From Chloroflexota bacterium (GTDB taxonomy: Bacteria; Chloroflexota; Dormibacteria; Dormibacterales; Dormibacteraceae), in the NCBI GenBank assembly GCA_005883575.1, contig VBFH01000014.1, positions 1 to 35,617 on the forward strand: a DNA stretch of 35,617 bases, written 5' to 3'. The translations under genes were made by a program, and so were the position numbers. Below, piece after piece: positions 23,891 to 31,500 of this stretch (within the stretch, counting starts at the first letter, position 1; every line of letters starts with the position of its first letter). The notes below the pieces were generated by a model. That model saw nothing but the letters and a program-made list of their open reading frames with translations. It was not told where the DNA came from and made no database searches.

Positions 23891-23909
23891 TGCTACACGG
23901 ATTGCTACA
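23891..23909. repeat. Tandem heptamer motif (arm-site-like)
   Basis: TGCTACA-CGGAT-TGCTACA: two identical heptamers with 12-bp period, the same geometry as the motifs at 14669-14687 and 28361-28379. It is 160 bp from the tRNA-Pro 3' half at 24070, on its other side from the motif at 24222. Confidence 0.5.
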
Positions 23910-24069
23910 GGAGGTCTAGGGGCGCCGGTTTCGGAGATTACAGAGTCCGAATCACCGACTTCAACCCATACGGCCGGAAACCGTGAGGCCCTCGAAACCG
24001 GTGACCCCGATCTCACGCTGTAGCCCGACGCCGCTATCACATTTGAACGTGGACAACCAGGTATGGAGC

Positions 24070-24114
24070 TGGTCGGGGGCCCGGGATTTGAACCCGGGGC
24101 GTCACGTTCCCGAA
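24070..24114 (-). other. 3' half of tRNA-Pro(CGG): attachment-site remnant
   Basis: On the minus strand the DNA reads, in order, anticodon loop TTCGGGA (anticodon CGG), ACGTG (3' anticodon stem), a short variable region, T arm CCGGG-TTCAAAT-CCCGG, acceptor GCCCCCG, A, CCA. This is the 3' half of tRNA-Pro. No matching 5' half is present upstream (no CGGGGGC acceptor or D arm). A cut in the anticodon loop is typical of tyrosine-integrase attachment sites. Confidence 0.75.
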
Positions 24115-24221
24115 ATTTAGGCGGTTTCGTCCATCAAGGCCGTTTTCGAGGGTCTTGCGTCAATTTCGAGCCCTCCCCGCAGTGATTTTGAGCCCCATCC
24201 TGGGTCACTCACTCCCTGCGT

Positions 24222-24240
24222 CATGACATGAATGACTACA
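24222..24240. repeat. Degenerate tandem heptamer motif
   Basis: CATGACA-TGAAT-GACTACA matches TACTACA-TGAAC-TACTACA in 14 of 19 positions and keeps the 12-bp period. It starts 108 bp beyond the tRNA-Pro half, nearly the same distance as in the 28-kb copy (106 bp). Confidence 0.4.
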
Positions 24241-24460
24241 TGAAACTGCGGCTCGAGGCCAGGTGAGCGAGGACCCTGGTCAGTTTATCAATCGCTGCAT
24301 TCGATCAACTCGCCAAACAACACTGCGAACTGCACCGGGCAGATTTCCTATTGCCATTCGCCGCTGAGAGGCGCACGTTTTAAGTTGTGGCCTGGGGGAG
24401 GCTGAGACTTCTCGGCCCAATGCTTTGCATCTCAGCTGTCCGGCGCTGGAGGGCTTGCCT

Positions 24461-24970
24461 ATGCGAAGGCTCTTGCTGATCGCGACCACGTCGTTCGCGG
24501 CCATTTTGATGATGGCCGCTGCAGCGACACCCGCTGCGGCCTATGGAAACCCACCAGGCGGTCCTAAGCAGACTTACCAGCTCATGTTCTCGTTCAACTG
24601 CAACAATCCCGCCGCATGCGCCAGCATGGGCGGAACTGGCGGATTTTGGGGGTGGGCGGTCCTGTACTCGGATGGGACTGGCGACGCGGAACTGACCGGC
24701 TGCCAGCACCTGGTGGGAGGGGGCGGTCCCGGCACGGCAGGCGCGATCCACTTCCACGATGATTTCACCTTCGACCTCAGCAACACCACGGAACTAGTAA
24801 CCATCAGCGAGACTCAAACTTACGTTGGCCGCTTTCGAACGACCATGACAGTGCCCGGATCGGACTCGGGCATCCCGCTGACACCCGGTCACTACACCGC
24901 CTCCGATTTGTTCGGCTTCACGCCACCGCCAGGCGTGGCGATCCAGATCCAAGTCGTCAAGCTGCACTAG
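24461..24970 (+). CDS. Secreted protein of unknown function
   Basis: The 169-residue product starts MRRLLLIATTSFAAILMMAA with a signal peptide ending AAATPAAAYG. The mature part has two possible disulfide Cys in FNCNNPAACASMGG and one in GDAELTGCQHLVGGGG, followed by an HFHDD segment and a beta-rich end (TMTVPGSDSGIPLTPGHYTA). GGAGG precedes ATG 24461 by 8 nt. No family is recognised. It stands alone and is closed by a strong hairpin; it lies within the segment bracketed by tRNA-Pro halves, so it may be cargo. Confidence 0.75.
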   Translation: MRRLLLIATTSFAAILMMAAAATPAAAYGNPPGGPKQTYQLMFSFNCNNPAACASMGGTGGFWGWAVLYSDGTGDAELTGCQHLVGGGGPGTAGAIHFHDDFTFDLSNTTELVTISETQTYVGRFRTTMTVPGSDSGIPLTPGHYTASDLFGFTPPPGVAIQIQVVKLH

Positions 24971-24978
24971 ATCAATCG

Positions 24979-25011
24979 AGAGGGGCGGCTCGCGCCTAAA
25001 GCCGCCCCTCT
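24979..25011 (+). terminator. Strong hairpin after the secreted-protein gene
   Basis: A perfect 12-bp stem (AGAGGGGCGGCT at 24979-24990 and AGCCGCCCCTCT at 25000-25011) with a 9-nt loop begins 9 bp after the stop. There is no T tract, so it may stop transcription with help or protect the 3' end. Confidence 0.65.
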
Positions 25012-25029
25012 ATGGGGCCCGTCCCGTGT

Positions 25030-25503
25030 CCGGCCACGGACAGGGCGACGAACACCCCACGAATGCTTGGACCCAAGCGGATCCACCGCCTCGTGCTCGA
25101 ACTGCCACGCGACCACAGAGTCTCGACCTCGATGACGATGTGGATATGAAGCTCTTGGCCGCAGACAGAAGGCTCGCCTGAACCTCAGGCTCAACAAGGC
25201 GCCCTCTCGCAGCGGACGATCGAGCTGATGTTTTGGGACGTAGAACTCCGGATAGCCGAAATTCTTGACCGGGCCAACTGAGAGGATCACCATCTTTCCG
25301 GCTCGTTCAGCGGCCGCGAGCTGCCAATCGAGCTGCTGGGTGTCGAATTCACGGCCGCTGGTTTCGATGCGATCCCAATAGGCCCCAAGGCGCAGCAACT
25401 CGAAGGGATATTCGAGCAACGCATCAAGCGTGGTCTGGCCTCCCAGGCCGAAGGCTTCAACCTGGCGCGGGCCGAAAGCTGATTCCGAGCAGCGCCCATT
25501 CAC
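25030..25503 (-). pseudogene. Decayed glycosidase-like gene (TIM-barrel N-terminal part)
   Basis: The first ~100 codons read TTLDALLEYPFELLRLGAYW, DRIE, QLDWQLAAAERAGKMVILSV and PVKNFGYPEFYVPKHQLDRP, the early strands of a TIM-barrel glycoside-hydrolase-like protein. Then the frame breaks: LLSAAKSFI appears in another frame, and VVAWQFEHEAVDPLGSKHSW returns in the first. The N-terminal start and the C-terminal catalytic half are missing. Homologues would be about 300 residues or longer. It is a pseudogene with two or more frameshifts. Confidence 0.5.
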
Positions 25504-25705
25504 GCGGCCTTACCGCAACCGGCCGCCAGTCGTCGCGCATCGGGGGTTTGCGCTTGGCGAGCCTTACGCCCAGCAATGGCTCAGGCCACCTCGGCGAAAT
25601 ATTCGAACTGCGTCATGCTCACGGCAAGCCAGATGTTCCGTTGCTGACCTGGACACTGGTCACTGGGTCTCCTTGCTCCGCGCCCGCGTCTGGGCTTCCC
25701 TGAAC

Positions 25706-27094
25706 TCAGACCAGGTCGCCAAAGAATCCGTTGAGAAAGCGACCTTGAGGATCCTCACGCTTGCGAATCTCCAAGAAACGAAGCCACTCCGGGCCCAGCG
25801 TTCGCTGGACCAGGCTTCGGTTTGGGTGCTTGGTCTGGTTGAGTAGTGGCCGGCCCACGAAGTCGGCAGCGACCTCGTTGAACTGCTTGTTGAACTCGGC
25901 CCACAGGGGATCGTTGGTTCGAGTGTCGACGACATCCATTGTGAGCATGTCCTCGTTGGGCGACGGTGAGAGCAGAGAGTGTTGATCCCGAGCCAGGGCA
26001 TAAACCTCGGCCATGATCGACATGCGAAAACCGGTCTGCTCACGAAAGCGTTCGCAGAACTCCCGGACAGCGGGCGTGAATTCCGCCCAGCGGCTGACGG
26101 GAATGGCCCAGAACGTGAAGTCCACCCAATCGGAGCGGTTCGGCTTGAAGTCGACAGTGGAATCCCAGCGGTGCGCAGTGAATCCCCCGATCGCGGTCAG
26201 GATTCGCAGCTGCGTCTGGAGAAGGCGATCCTGGGTGTCGAACCACCAATTGTGAGGCAGGCGGGCGGGAAAGAAGCTGGCACCGCTCTCCCAGAGGATG
26301 TCTCGGAAGCGCCGCTTGGCGCGAGAGAAACGGGTCGGGCCACCCGCACCGTCGGGTAAGCGGAAGCGGCGCTCGACGATGATCCGGTTCGCGTAAGGCT
26401 GCGCGAAGCCGAGCATCGCATCGGCGCCCGCACGCATCTGCTCGATGGTTGGCGCAGGGACGAGGGGCAGTACCGCGTACTCGTACCTCAGCAGGACTGC
26501 CGGCTGGATTCGGAATGTGACCTCGTACACGATGCCAAGCAGTCCGTAGCTCGAACGCAGGACTCGCATGCGCTCCGGATCGGATTTCTCTGAGACGTCC
26601 TCGACTTCGCCTCGGGCGTTGACCAGCTTCATGGCGCAGACCGCCGAGCTGACCTGGCCCAGGCCTGTCCTGCCCAGCGACGAGTCCTTGGTCCCACAGC
26701 AGCACACCGATCCGGCGGTTGCGTTGCCGATCTCCGGTGTCACCTCCAGCTGGACGCCCATGGGTCGCAGCGTGTTTCGAATCTGCAGAAGCGTTACCCC
26801 GGCACCGACGGTCACCGTTTGCTCCGCCAAGTCGACCTTTATCTCGTTGAGCGCCCTGGTCATGACCTGCGTGCCAGTGGTTTCGAAGCATGCGTTCATC
26901 GAATGAAGGCTGCCCGCCGCACGCAGCGGCGACTGGTAGGTGTCTCGGTCTTTGACCACCTCGGCAAGCTCTGACGAATCGCTGGGAACCGCTATGACCC
27001 GAGGATGGCTCACGTCCGAACCGTTCCAGTTGCGCAGCGTCCGGCCGGGCTCCGAAGCGACCGTAGGCCGGTGGCTCACCAAGCTGTTGTCCAT
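25706..27094 (-). CDS. FAD-linked oxidase (gulono/arabinono-lactone oxidase-like)
   Basis: The 462-residue protein has a PCMH-type FAD domain (about 25-210): RNWNGSDVSHPRVIAVPSDS, AAGSLHSMNACF, VTVGAGVTLLQIRNTLRPMG, GNATAGSVCCCGTKDSSLGR and MKLVNARGEVEDVS. A C-terminal domain like that of D-arabinono-1,4-lactone oxidases follows, with WVDFTFWAIPVSRW and the ending DPQGRFLNGFF. The His of LHSMN aligns with the position that holds FAD covalently in related oxidases; whether it does so here is uncertain. It would oxidise a sugar lactone or alcohol with O2 or another acceptor. It stands alone between the glycosidase remnant and the transposase remnant. Confidence 0.88.
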   Translation of the reverse strand: MDNSLVSHRPTVASEPGRTLRNWNGSDVSHPRVIAVPSDSSELAEVVKDRDTYQSPLRAAGSLHSMNACFETTGTQVMTRALNEIKVDLAEQTVTVGAGVTLLQIRNTLRPMGVQLEVTPEIGNATAGSVCCCGTKDSSLGRTGLGQVSSAVCAMKLVNARGEVEDVSEKSDPERMRVLRSSYGLLGIVYEVTFRIQPAVLLRYEYAVLPLVPAPTIEQMRAGADAMLGFAQPYANRIIVERRFRLPDGAGGPTRFSRAKRRFRDILWESGASFFPARLPHNWWFDTQDRLLQTQLRILTAIGGFTAHRWDSTVDFKPNRSDWVDFTFWAIPVSRWAEFTPAVREFCERFREQTGFRMSIMAEVYALARDQHSLLSPSPNEDMLTMDVVDTRTNDPLWAEFNKQFNEVAADFVGRPLLNQTKHPNRSLVQRTLGPEWLRFLEIRKREDPQGRFLNGFFGDLV

Positions 27095-27240
27095 CGCCCC
27101 ATCCCCTCCTGATCAGCGCAAGAAGTCGTTTTGGCCGAGCACATGGTAGACCCGCACAGCCGGGATGCAGCCAGTCGTGACATGGGGACTTTATCCGGAC
27201 GATGGTCGTGGGCCCGGTATCTCAGTCAGGGGGGTTCCAA

Positions 27241-27390
27241 GTGAGCGAACGGGATCTTGCAAAGCGAGCAGCGAAACGCCTAGCCATCCTCAGACATGCC
27301 GAGGAGGTGTCGGGGGAGTGTTGCCAAGACGTGTCGGTACTACGGCGTCAGCCGCAGCCATTCAGTTTGTGATTGGCGGCAGCTTATGCA
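27241..27390 (+). mobile_element. Transposase/integrase-core gene N-terminal remnant
   Basis: GTG 27241 starts MSERDLAKRAAKRLAILRHA, EEVSG; then one frame over SVAKTCRYYGVSR. Joined across the G5 run at 27312-27316 these form the N-terminal helix-turn-helix of IS481/IS3-like transposases (RLAIL.H..EV.G.VA.TCRYYGISR). The sequence then decays, and no integrase core (DDE) follows, so the element is dead. The rest of this ~500-bp gap (27095-27600) holds nothing else recognisable; short frames near 27480-27580 are not convincing genes. Confidence 0.5.
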
Positions 27391-27600
27391 GCGATTAGTG
27401 GGGAGGTGCGGGACAGGCGGGAGGAGGTCAAATTGGTGGAAGAATTTGCTTCGCAAAGATGAAATGTTCCAAATGGCTACAACAGGAGCAATAATGCCGA
27501 ACCCCACAGAACTTATCGATGAGCTAATCGTCGAAGGCCGGAATCACCCTCGTCTCGGGAATCCCAGGTGGCGCATCTGAGACCAAGAACAGGAGATGAG

Positions 27601-28182
27601 ATGGGAAAGGTAATTGTGATGAACTGGGTGACGCTTGACGGCGTGATGCAGGGACCGGGTCGCGCGGATGAGGACATGCGGGATGGGTTTGAGCGCGGCG
27701 GCTGGGGGATCCCGTACGGCGACGAGGCGAGCGTCGCCAAGATGGGCGAGCGGATGGGCGGGGATCGCGCGTGGCTGTTCGGGCGGCGCACCTACGAGCA
27801 GCTCCTGGCCTCCTGGAACGCCCGGGGCGGCCCGTTCAAGGACGCGCTCAACAACGCACGCAAGTACGTGGTCTCGAGCAACCCGGCGACGAGGCTCGAC
27901 TGGCCGAACTCGACTCTGCTGCACGGCGACATTCCGGCCGCCGTGGCGGACCTCAAGCAGAGCTCGAGCGCGAATCTCGTGATCATGGGTAGCGGCGTAC
28001 TGATCGGCTCGCTCATGGCCGCCGATTTGATCGACGAGTACCTGCTGATGATTGCTCCTCTGGTGCTGGGCACCGGACGGCGGCTGTTTGCCGGCGGCAC
28101 GCAAGCATCGCTGCGGCTGGTCGACAGCATCACCACGAGCACAGGCGTGTTGATCGCCACGTACGAGGCTGCTCGGGGATAG
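27601..28182 (+). CDS. Dihydrofolate-reductase-like (RibD C-terminal domain) protein
   Basis: The 193-residue protein has MGKVIVMNWVTLDGVMQGPG, then AWLFGRRTYEQLLASWNARG, ARKYVVSSNPATRLDWPNST and ANLVIMGSGVLIGSLMAADL, followed by IDEYLLMIAPLVLGTGRRLF. It closes LRLVDSITTSTGVLIATYE. This is the RibD C-terminal/YyaP type of the DHFR fold, which binds NADPH. AGGAG is 6 nt before the ATG. The physiological reaction of these stand-alone proteins is mostly unknown; a role in folate metabolism is not implied. It ends 29 bp before the second tRNA-Pro half. Confidence 0.88.
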   Translation: MGKVIVMNWVTLDGVMQGPGRADEDMRDGFERGGWGIPYGDEASVAKMGERMGGDRAWLFGRRTYEQLLASWNARGGPFKDALNNARKYVVSSNPATRLDWPNSTLLHGDIPAAVADLKQSSSANLVIMGSGVLIGSLMAADLIDEYLLMIAPLVLGTGRRLFAGGTQASLRLVDSITTSTGVLIATYEAARG

Positions 28183-28211
28183 GTGAGTCGCGAAATCGCC
28201 CGATTTTGAGT

Positions 28212-28255
28212 TGGTCGGGGGCCGGGATTTGAACCCGGGGCCTCACGGTCCCGAA
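28212..28255 (-). other. Second 3' half of tRNA-Pro(CGG): attachment-site remnant
   Basis: Same orientation and content as the copy at 24070-24114: loop TTCGGGA, T arm CCGGG-TTCAAAT-CCCGG, then acceptor CCCCCG (one base shorter), A, CCA. The 3' anticodon stem reads CCGTG instead of ACGTG. No 5' half is present. The two copies are direct repeats 4.1 kb apart. Confidence 0.7.
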
Positions 28256-28329
28256 TTCTTGGCGGTTCGGTCCAGAGTGAGTGTTTTCGGGGCGATTTGA
28301 CTTCAAACACGGTCCAGTCGGAAGAGTCT

Positions 28330-28379
28330 CGTCCAGATTTGACGTGATCATCCGCGGGATTACTACATGAACTGCTACA
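28330..28379. repeat. Integration-locus-like repeat, copy near 28.36 kb
   Basis: CGTCCAGA and, 27 bp later, GGATTACTACATGAACTGCT followed by ACA repeat the block at 14638-14687. The tandem heptamer TACTACA-TGAAC-TGCTACA starts 106 bp past the tRNA-Pro half. The SDR stop codon (28375-28377) lies inside it, so the gene's end may have been set by the integration event. Confidence 0.6.
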
Positions 28380-29265
28380 TGGAAGCAATGGCGCCGGAGC
28401 CGAGGGTTGTCATGCCGACCAGGTCGGCGCTGATCTGCCAGAGCCTGGCTGCCAGATCGGTGTCGTAGGCGACCTTGTTCGCGGCCCTTGGCTTGCGGTC
28501 CGCGAAGAACTGCCCGGTGACGCCGGCCACGTCGGGTGAAGACGCCAGATAGATCGATGTCTGGGCGCCTTGCGCCGGGGTCCTCAAAAAGGGGCGAACG
28601 ATGCGGCTGATAACTGTGAAGAACCAGGCCTGATCTTCAGCGCCGAAGTCGGTGCGAACGAAGCCCGGGTGCAGGGACGTGGCCGTGACGCGCGTGCCTT
28701 CGAGGCGACGGGCCAGCTCGTTGGTGAACATGACGTTGGCGAGCTTCGATTGGCTGTAGGCCGACTGCCCGGAGTAGTTGCGAGAGCCCTGCAGGTCGTC
28801 GAACGCGATATGGCCCTCCGCCTGTACGTGGGAGGAGACGGTTACCACCCTTGCGGGTGCGCAGGCCTTGAGCCGATCGAGAAGGAGGTTGGTGAGCAAG
28901 AAGGAGGCGAGGTGGTTGAGAGCAAATGTGTGCTCTAGACCATCGGCGGTTGGGTGTCGGTGTGCCCAGAACCCGCCCACGTTGTTGACCAGCACATGAA
29001 GCTTCGGATACGTATCGAGGACAGAGGCTGCGAGCCGGCGTACCTCGACCTGGGAGCTCATGTCGCCGGCGAACGCGTCGACCGCAGAGTTTCGCGAAGC
29101 CGTACGGACGTCGGCCGCGGACTCTGCGGTGCTCGCGAGGTCGCGACCTGTGATGCCGACCCGGGCGCCGAGGGTGGCAAGGCCGATCGCGGTGGCCTTG
29201 CCGATTCCCCCGGTGCCGCCGGTGATAAGGACGACCTTGCCGGCCATGGGAAGTGCCTCAGGCAT
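28375..29265 (-). CDS. Short-chain dehydrogenase/reductase
   Basis: The 296-residue protein has the NAD(P) motif GGTGGIGK near residue 16, NNVGG, a catalytic Ser in VVTVSSHVQAEGH, and YSQSK with the catalytic Tyr and Lys. The layout is that of the WW-oxidoreductase/retinol-dehydrogenase-like SDRs; the substrate is unknown. ATG 29265 is chosen because it overlaps the upstream gene's stop by 8 bp (ATGCCTGA), while the longer frame to 29328 lies inside that gene. It is the last gene of the three-gene operon. Its stop lies within the repeat at 28.36 kb. Confidence 0.9.
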   Translation of the reverse strand: MPEALPMAGKVVLITGGTGGIGKATAIGLATLGARVGITGRDLASTAESAADVRTASRNSAVDAFAGDMSSQVEVRRLAASVLDTYPKLHVLVNNVGGFWAHRHPTADGLEHTFALNHLASFLLTNLLLDRLKACAPARVVTVSSHVQAEGHIAFDDLQGSRNYSGQSAYSQSKLANVMFTNELARRLEGTRVTATSLHPGFVRTDFGAEDQAWFFTVISRIVRPFLRTPAQGAQTSIYLASSPDVAGVTGQFFADRKPRAANKVAYDTDLAARLWQISADLVGMTTLGSGAIASM

Positions 29266-30313
29266 GGTCCGCCCCATTGACGTTGATGACGACGGTTCCT
29301 CTTGCATGTCCTTTTCCGACATGACCAATTGCCTGGGGGGTCCCGCTGAGTGGGTACGTTCCGTCGATGACCGGTGTGATTTTGCCGGCCTCGATGAGTC
29401 CCGTCAGGACGTGTAGGTCCGCTCGGTTCTGAAATTTGATGGACGGGCCCAGCTGCTGGCGCGCGAACCTCGATGCTGCAGCCGATTTGATGACGGTCCC
29501 AAGGGTGCCGAACCAACGGCCGCCCGAGGTTCCGTTGTTGGACTGCAGCATCCCGGTCGGGGTGAGTGAGCGCCTGGTCTCTGGCAACGAGTGGTTCGCC
29601 ACGTTGTCGAGGATGAAGTCGTAGCGCTGCCCGCTCCGGGTGAAGTCTTCACGTGTGTAGTCGATGACATGGTCAGCGCCGATGGAGCGAACCATGTCCA
29701 CGTTCTTAGAGCTGCAGACGCCGGTCACCTCGGCGCCGAAAGCCTTGGCAATCTGCACGGCGAAGGTACCGAGGCCTCCAGACGCGCCGTTGATCAAGAC
29801 TTTCTGGCCCGCCTGGACCCTCCCTTGATCGCGAAGCAGCTGGAGTGCGGTGGATGCGGATACTCCGATCGCCGCGGCCTGCTCGAACGTGAGGTTGGCC
29901 GGCTTGCGCACGAAATGGTCCTGTGTGGCACACGCGTACTCGGCAAAGGCGCCTGCGCACCAGCCGATTACGTCGTCGCCTGGTCGGAGCTCAGTGACAT
30001 CCTTGCCGACCGCCTCCACCGTTCCCGCGACGTCCGTTCCCGGGATGCGGCTTTTTGGCCTGGGCATTCCGTACGCCGGGCGCGCGATGTAGGGCACGCC
30101 TTTCACCAGCATCCAATCACCGACATGAACCGAAGCCGCATGAACGCGTACCAGAACCTCGCCGTCGTTGACCGCTGGCTTGGCGACATCCTGGAGCGAT
30201 AGGACCGCCTCCGGTTCGCCGTAGGTGTCTTGGACGATCGCCTTCATCAAGCCAGCCGAAGGAGCAGCGCCGAATTGGCTGGATTCAACTTTTGCAGCAG
30301 ACGTTGTAGCCAC
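29258..30313 (-). CDS. NADP-dependent MDR-superfamily oxidoreductase
   Basis: The 351-residue zinc-free MDR protein has a GroES-like part (MKAIVQDTYGEPEAVLSLQD, VRVHAASVHVGDWMLVKG, RIPGTDVAGTVEAVGKDV) and the NADPH motif NGASGGLGTFAVQIAKAFGA. It continues with VIDYTREDF and YDFILDNV, and ends HARGTVVINV. GTG 30313 is chosen: CAGGAGG sits 6 nt upstream and the start is 1 bp after the previous stop. This adds about 22 residues (VATTSAAKVES...) before the MKAIV start used by most relatives. It is coupled to the DUF4386 gene before it and the SDR after it. It probably reduces an enone or quinone. Confidence 0.9.
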   Translation of the reverse strand: MATTSAAKVESSQFGAAPSAGLMKAIVQDTYGEPEAVLSLQDVAKPAVNDGEVLVRVHAASVHVGDWMLVKGVPYIARPAYGMPRPKSRIPGTDVAGTVEAVGKDVTELRPGDDVIGWCAGAFAEYACATQDHFVRKPANLTFEQAAAIGVSASTALQLLRDQGRVQAGQKVLINGASGGLGTFAVQIAKAFGAEVTGVCSSKNVDMVRSIGADHVIDYTREDFTRSGQRYDFILDNVANHSLPETRRSLTPTGMLQSNNGTSGGRWFGTLGTVIKSAAASRFARQQLGPSIKFQNRADLHVLTGLIEAGKITPVIDGTYPLSGTPQAIGHVGKGHARGTVVINVNGADHA

Positions 30314-30314
30314 C

Positions 30315-31073
30315 TTAGGCCTCCTGAGATTTAAGGTTGTTGACGGGCAGGCCTCGGTAAGCCTCGGGCTGAAAACCCTTGAAGAACAGCCAGACGGGAA
30401 ACACCAGCTCAAAGAAGAAACCGGGGATCGTGAGATAGAGGCCGATGTGGATCCCGAAGATTTCAGCGATCGTTCCCGCCGCCAGAATCGGGTAGCCGAT
30501 CAGGCCCGAGATCGCGAGCCACCGAGGGATCAGTCGCGTCCGGAACAGTAGCGCACACAGAACCACGGCCCCGACGCCAAGTGTCATCTCGCCCATCTGG
30601 TAGGCCGTGAAGTTGGTCTGGACCAAGATTGAACCGAGCGTTTGCGCCCCGGCCTCGCCGGCGTGCTTGGCTAATGGAACGATCAACAGGAGAGCGAGCA
30701 CGCCGAGGTCCAGGAGTACAACCTCGACGATCATGGTGGCCAGGTAAGCGAGCGCAGTTCGCTTGCTGTGCCTCTCCAGGATCGGGAAGAATAGAACCGC
30801 CTTCCCCAGATCCACCCCTGTGTTCAAGAACATCAGAAAGGCGCCGATGACCAGAACGGTCTGACTGGCTGCAATCGTCGAGAGGAAGTTGGAGCCGCCG
30901 ACGAGGGAGGTCGCCAGTCCGGAGCCGATTCCGTACGAGAGAAATCCCAGAAGGAACAGCGCTCCTATCACTCTCGAATATGTCATGCGAGAGTCCCTGA
31001 GAACACCTGCCTTCAGCGAGGTATTCGCGGCCGGCGGCGCGTTGCCGTTGGTCATCCGTTTCGTTTCGATCAT
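30315..31073 (-). CDS. DUF4386 membrane protein
   Basis: The 252-residue membrane protein has about six helices: VIGALFLLGFLSYGIGSGLA, LVIGAFLMFLNTGVDLGKAV, YLATMIVEVVLLDLGVLALL, MGEMTLGVGAVVLCALLF, WLAISGLIGYPILAAGTIAE and a last one around GFFFELVFPVWLFFKGF. The conserved DUF4386 residues FLNTGVDLGKAVLFFPIL and RLIPRWLAISG are present. AAGGAG is 8 nt before ATG 31073. It leads the operon with the MDR and SDR genes. Family function is unknown; the coupling suggests that the two oxidoreductases work with it, perhaps on a membrane-associated substrate. Confidence 0.9.
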   Translation of the reverse strand: MIETKRMTNGNAPPAANTSLKAGVLRDSRMTYSRVIGALFLLGFLSYGIGSGLATSLVGGSNFLSTIAASQTVLVIGAFLMFLNTGVDLGKAVLFFPILERHSKRTALAYLATMIVEVVLLDLGVLALLLIVPLAKHAGEAGAQTLGSILVQTNFTAYQMGEMTLGVGAVVLCALLFRTRLIPRWLAISGLIGYPILAAGTIAEIFGIHIGLYLTIPGFFFELVFPVWLFFKGFQPEAYRGLPVNNLKSQEA

Positions 31074-31242
31074 GAGCAGCACTCCTTAATTGATTGGTGG
31101 GCATTCATTGCCCTGGCTCCATCCTGTGCGGCGGCGGGAGAGCAAACATCGGGGGCAGCACTGACTGACCACGTAATCGACTACGTGGTGAACCCGTACT
31201 CACACCGACGACTCGCCGCTGCGCCTCCCTCAAGCTGGCGGT

Positions 31243-31500
31243 GTGAATTACTACATGGCCGAAGTGAGGCTTCGAGTCGAAGCGGGGACGGACCTCTCAT
31301 GGATCCGCCAGAGCCTCGAGGCAGCGTGCCGGCGCGTCGATGGCACCAGCCCTGGCCTGAATATCTTGAGCGCGCTCCACATACCGGGCGATGGCCGGCT
31401 CTCCTTCATCGTCACGGCGCGGGGCCGCAATGACGTCCAGCATCTGTTCGAGATCGCGCTGCTGCCTTCAGCGCGGGTCCTGGAAGTGGTGGAGGTCTAG
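31243..31500 (+). CDS. Small conserved protein of unknown function
   Basis: The 85-residue product starts at GTG 31243 ([20 protein letters not shown]) or ATG 31255. It contains [40 protein letters not shown] and [19 protein letters not shown] beta-alpha-beta ferredoxin-like fold similar to DUF4242-type proteins seems likely from the V.V.AGTD / [13 protein letters not shown] pattern. No good ribosome site precedes either start. It converges on the LuxR regulator and shares its stop as CTAG. Confidence 0.65.
   Translation: MNYYMAEVRLRVEAGTDLSWIRQSLEAACRRVDGTSPGLNILSALHIPGDGRLSFIVTARGRNDVQHLFEIALLPSARVLEVVEV

Noticed and set aside
24070-24160. Complete tRNA-Pro gene
   Set aside because: No D arm, 5' acceptor strand or 5' anticodon stem is present upstream of the loop.
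26040-26891. 283-codon minus frame within the FAD-oxidase gene
   Set aside because: It is a shadow; FAD-domain motifs are in the annotated frame.
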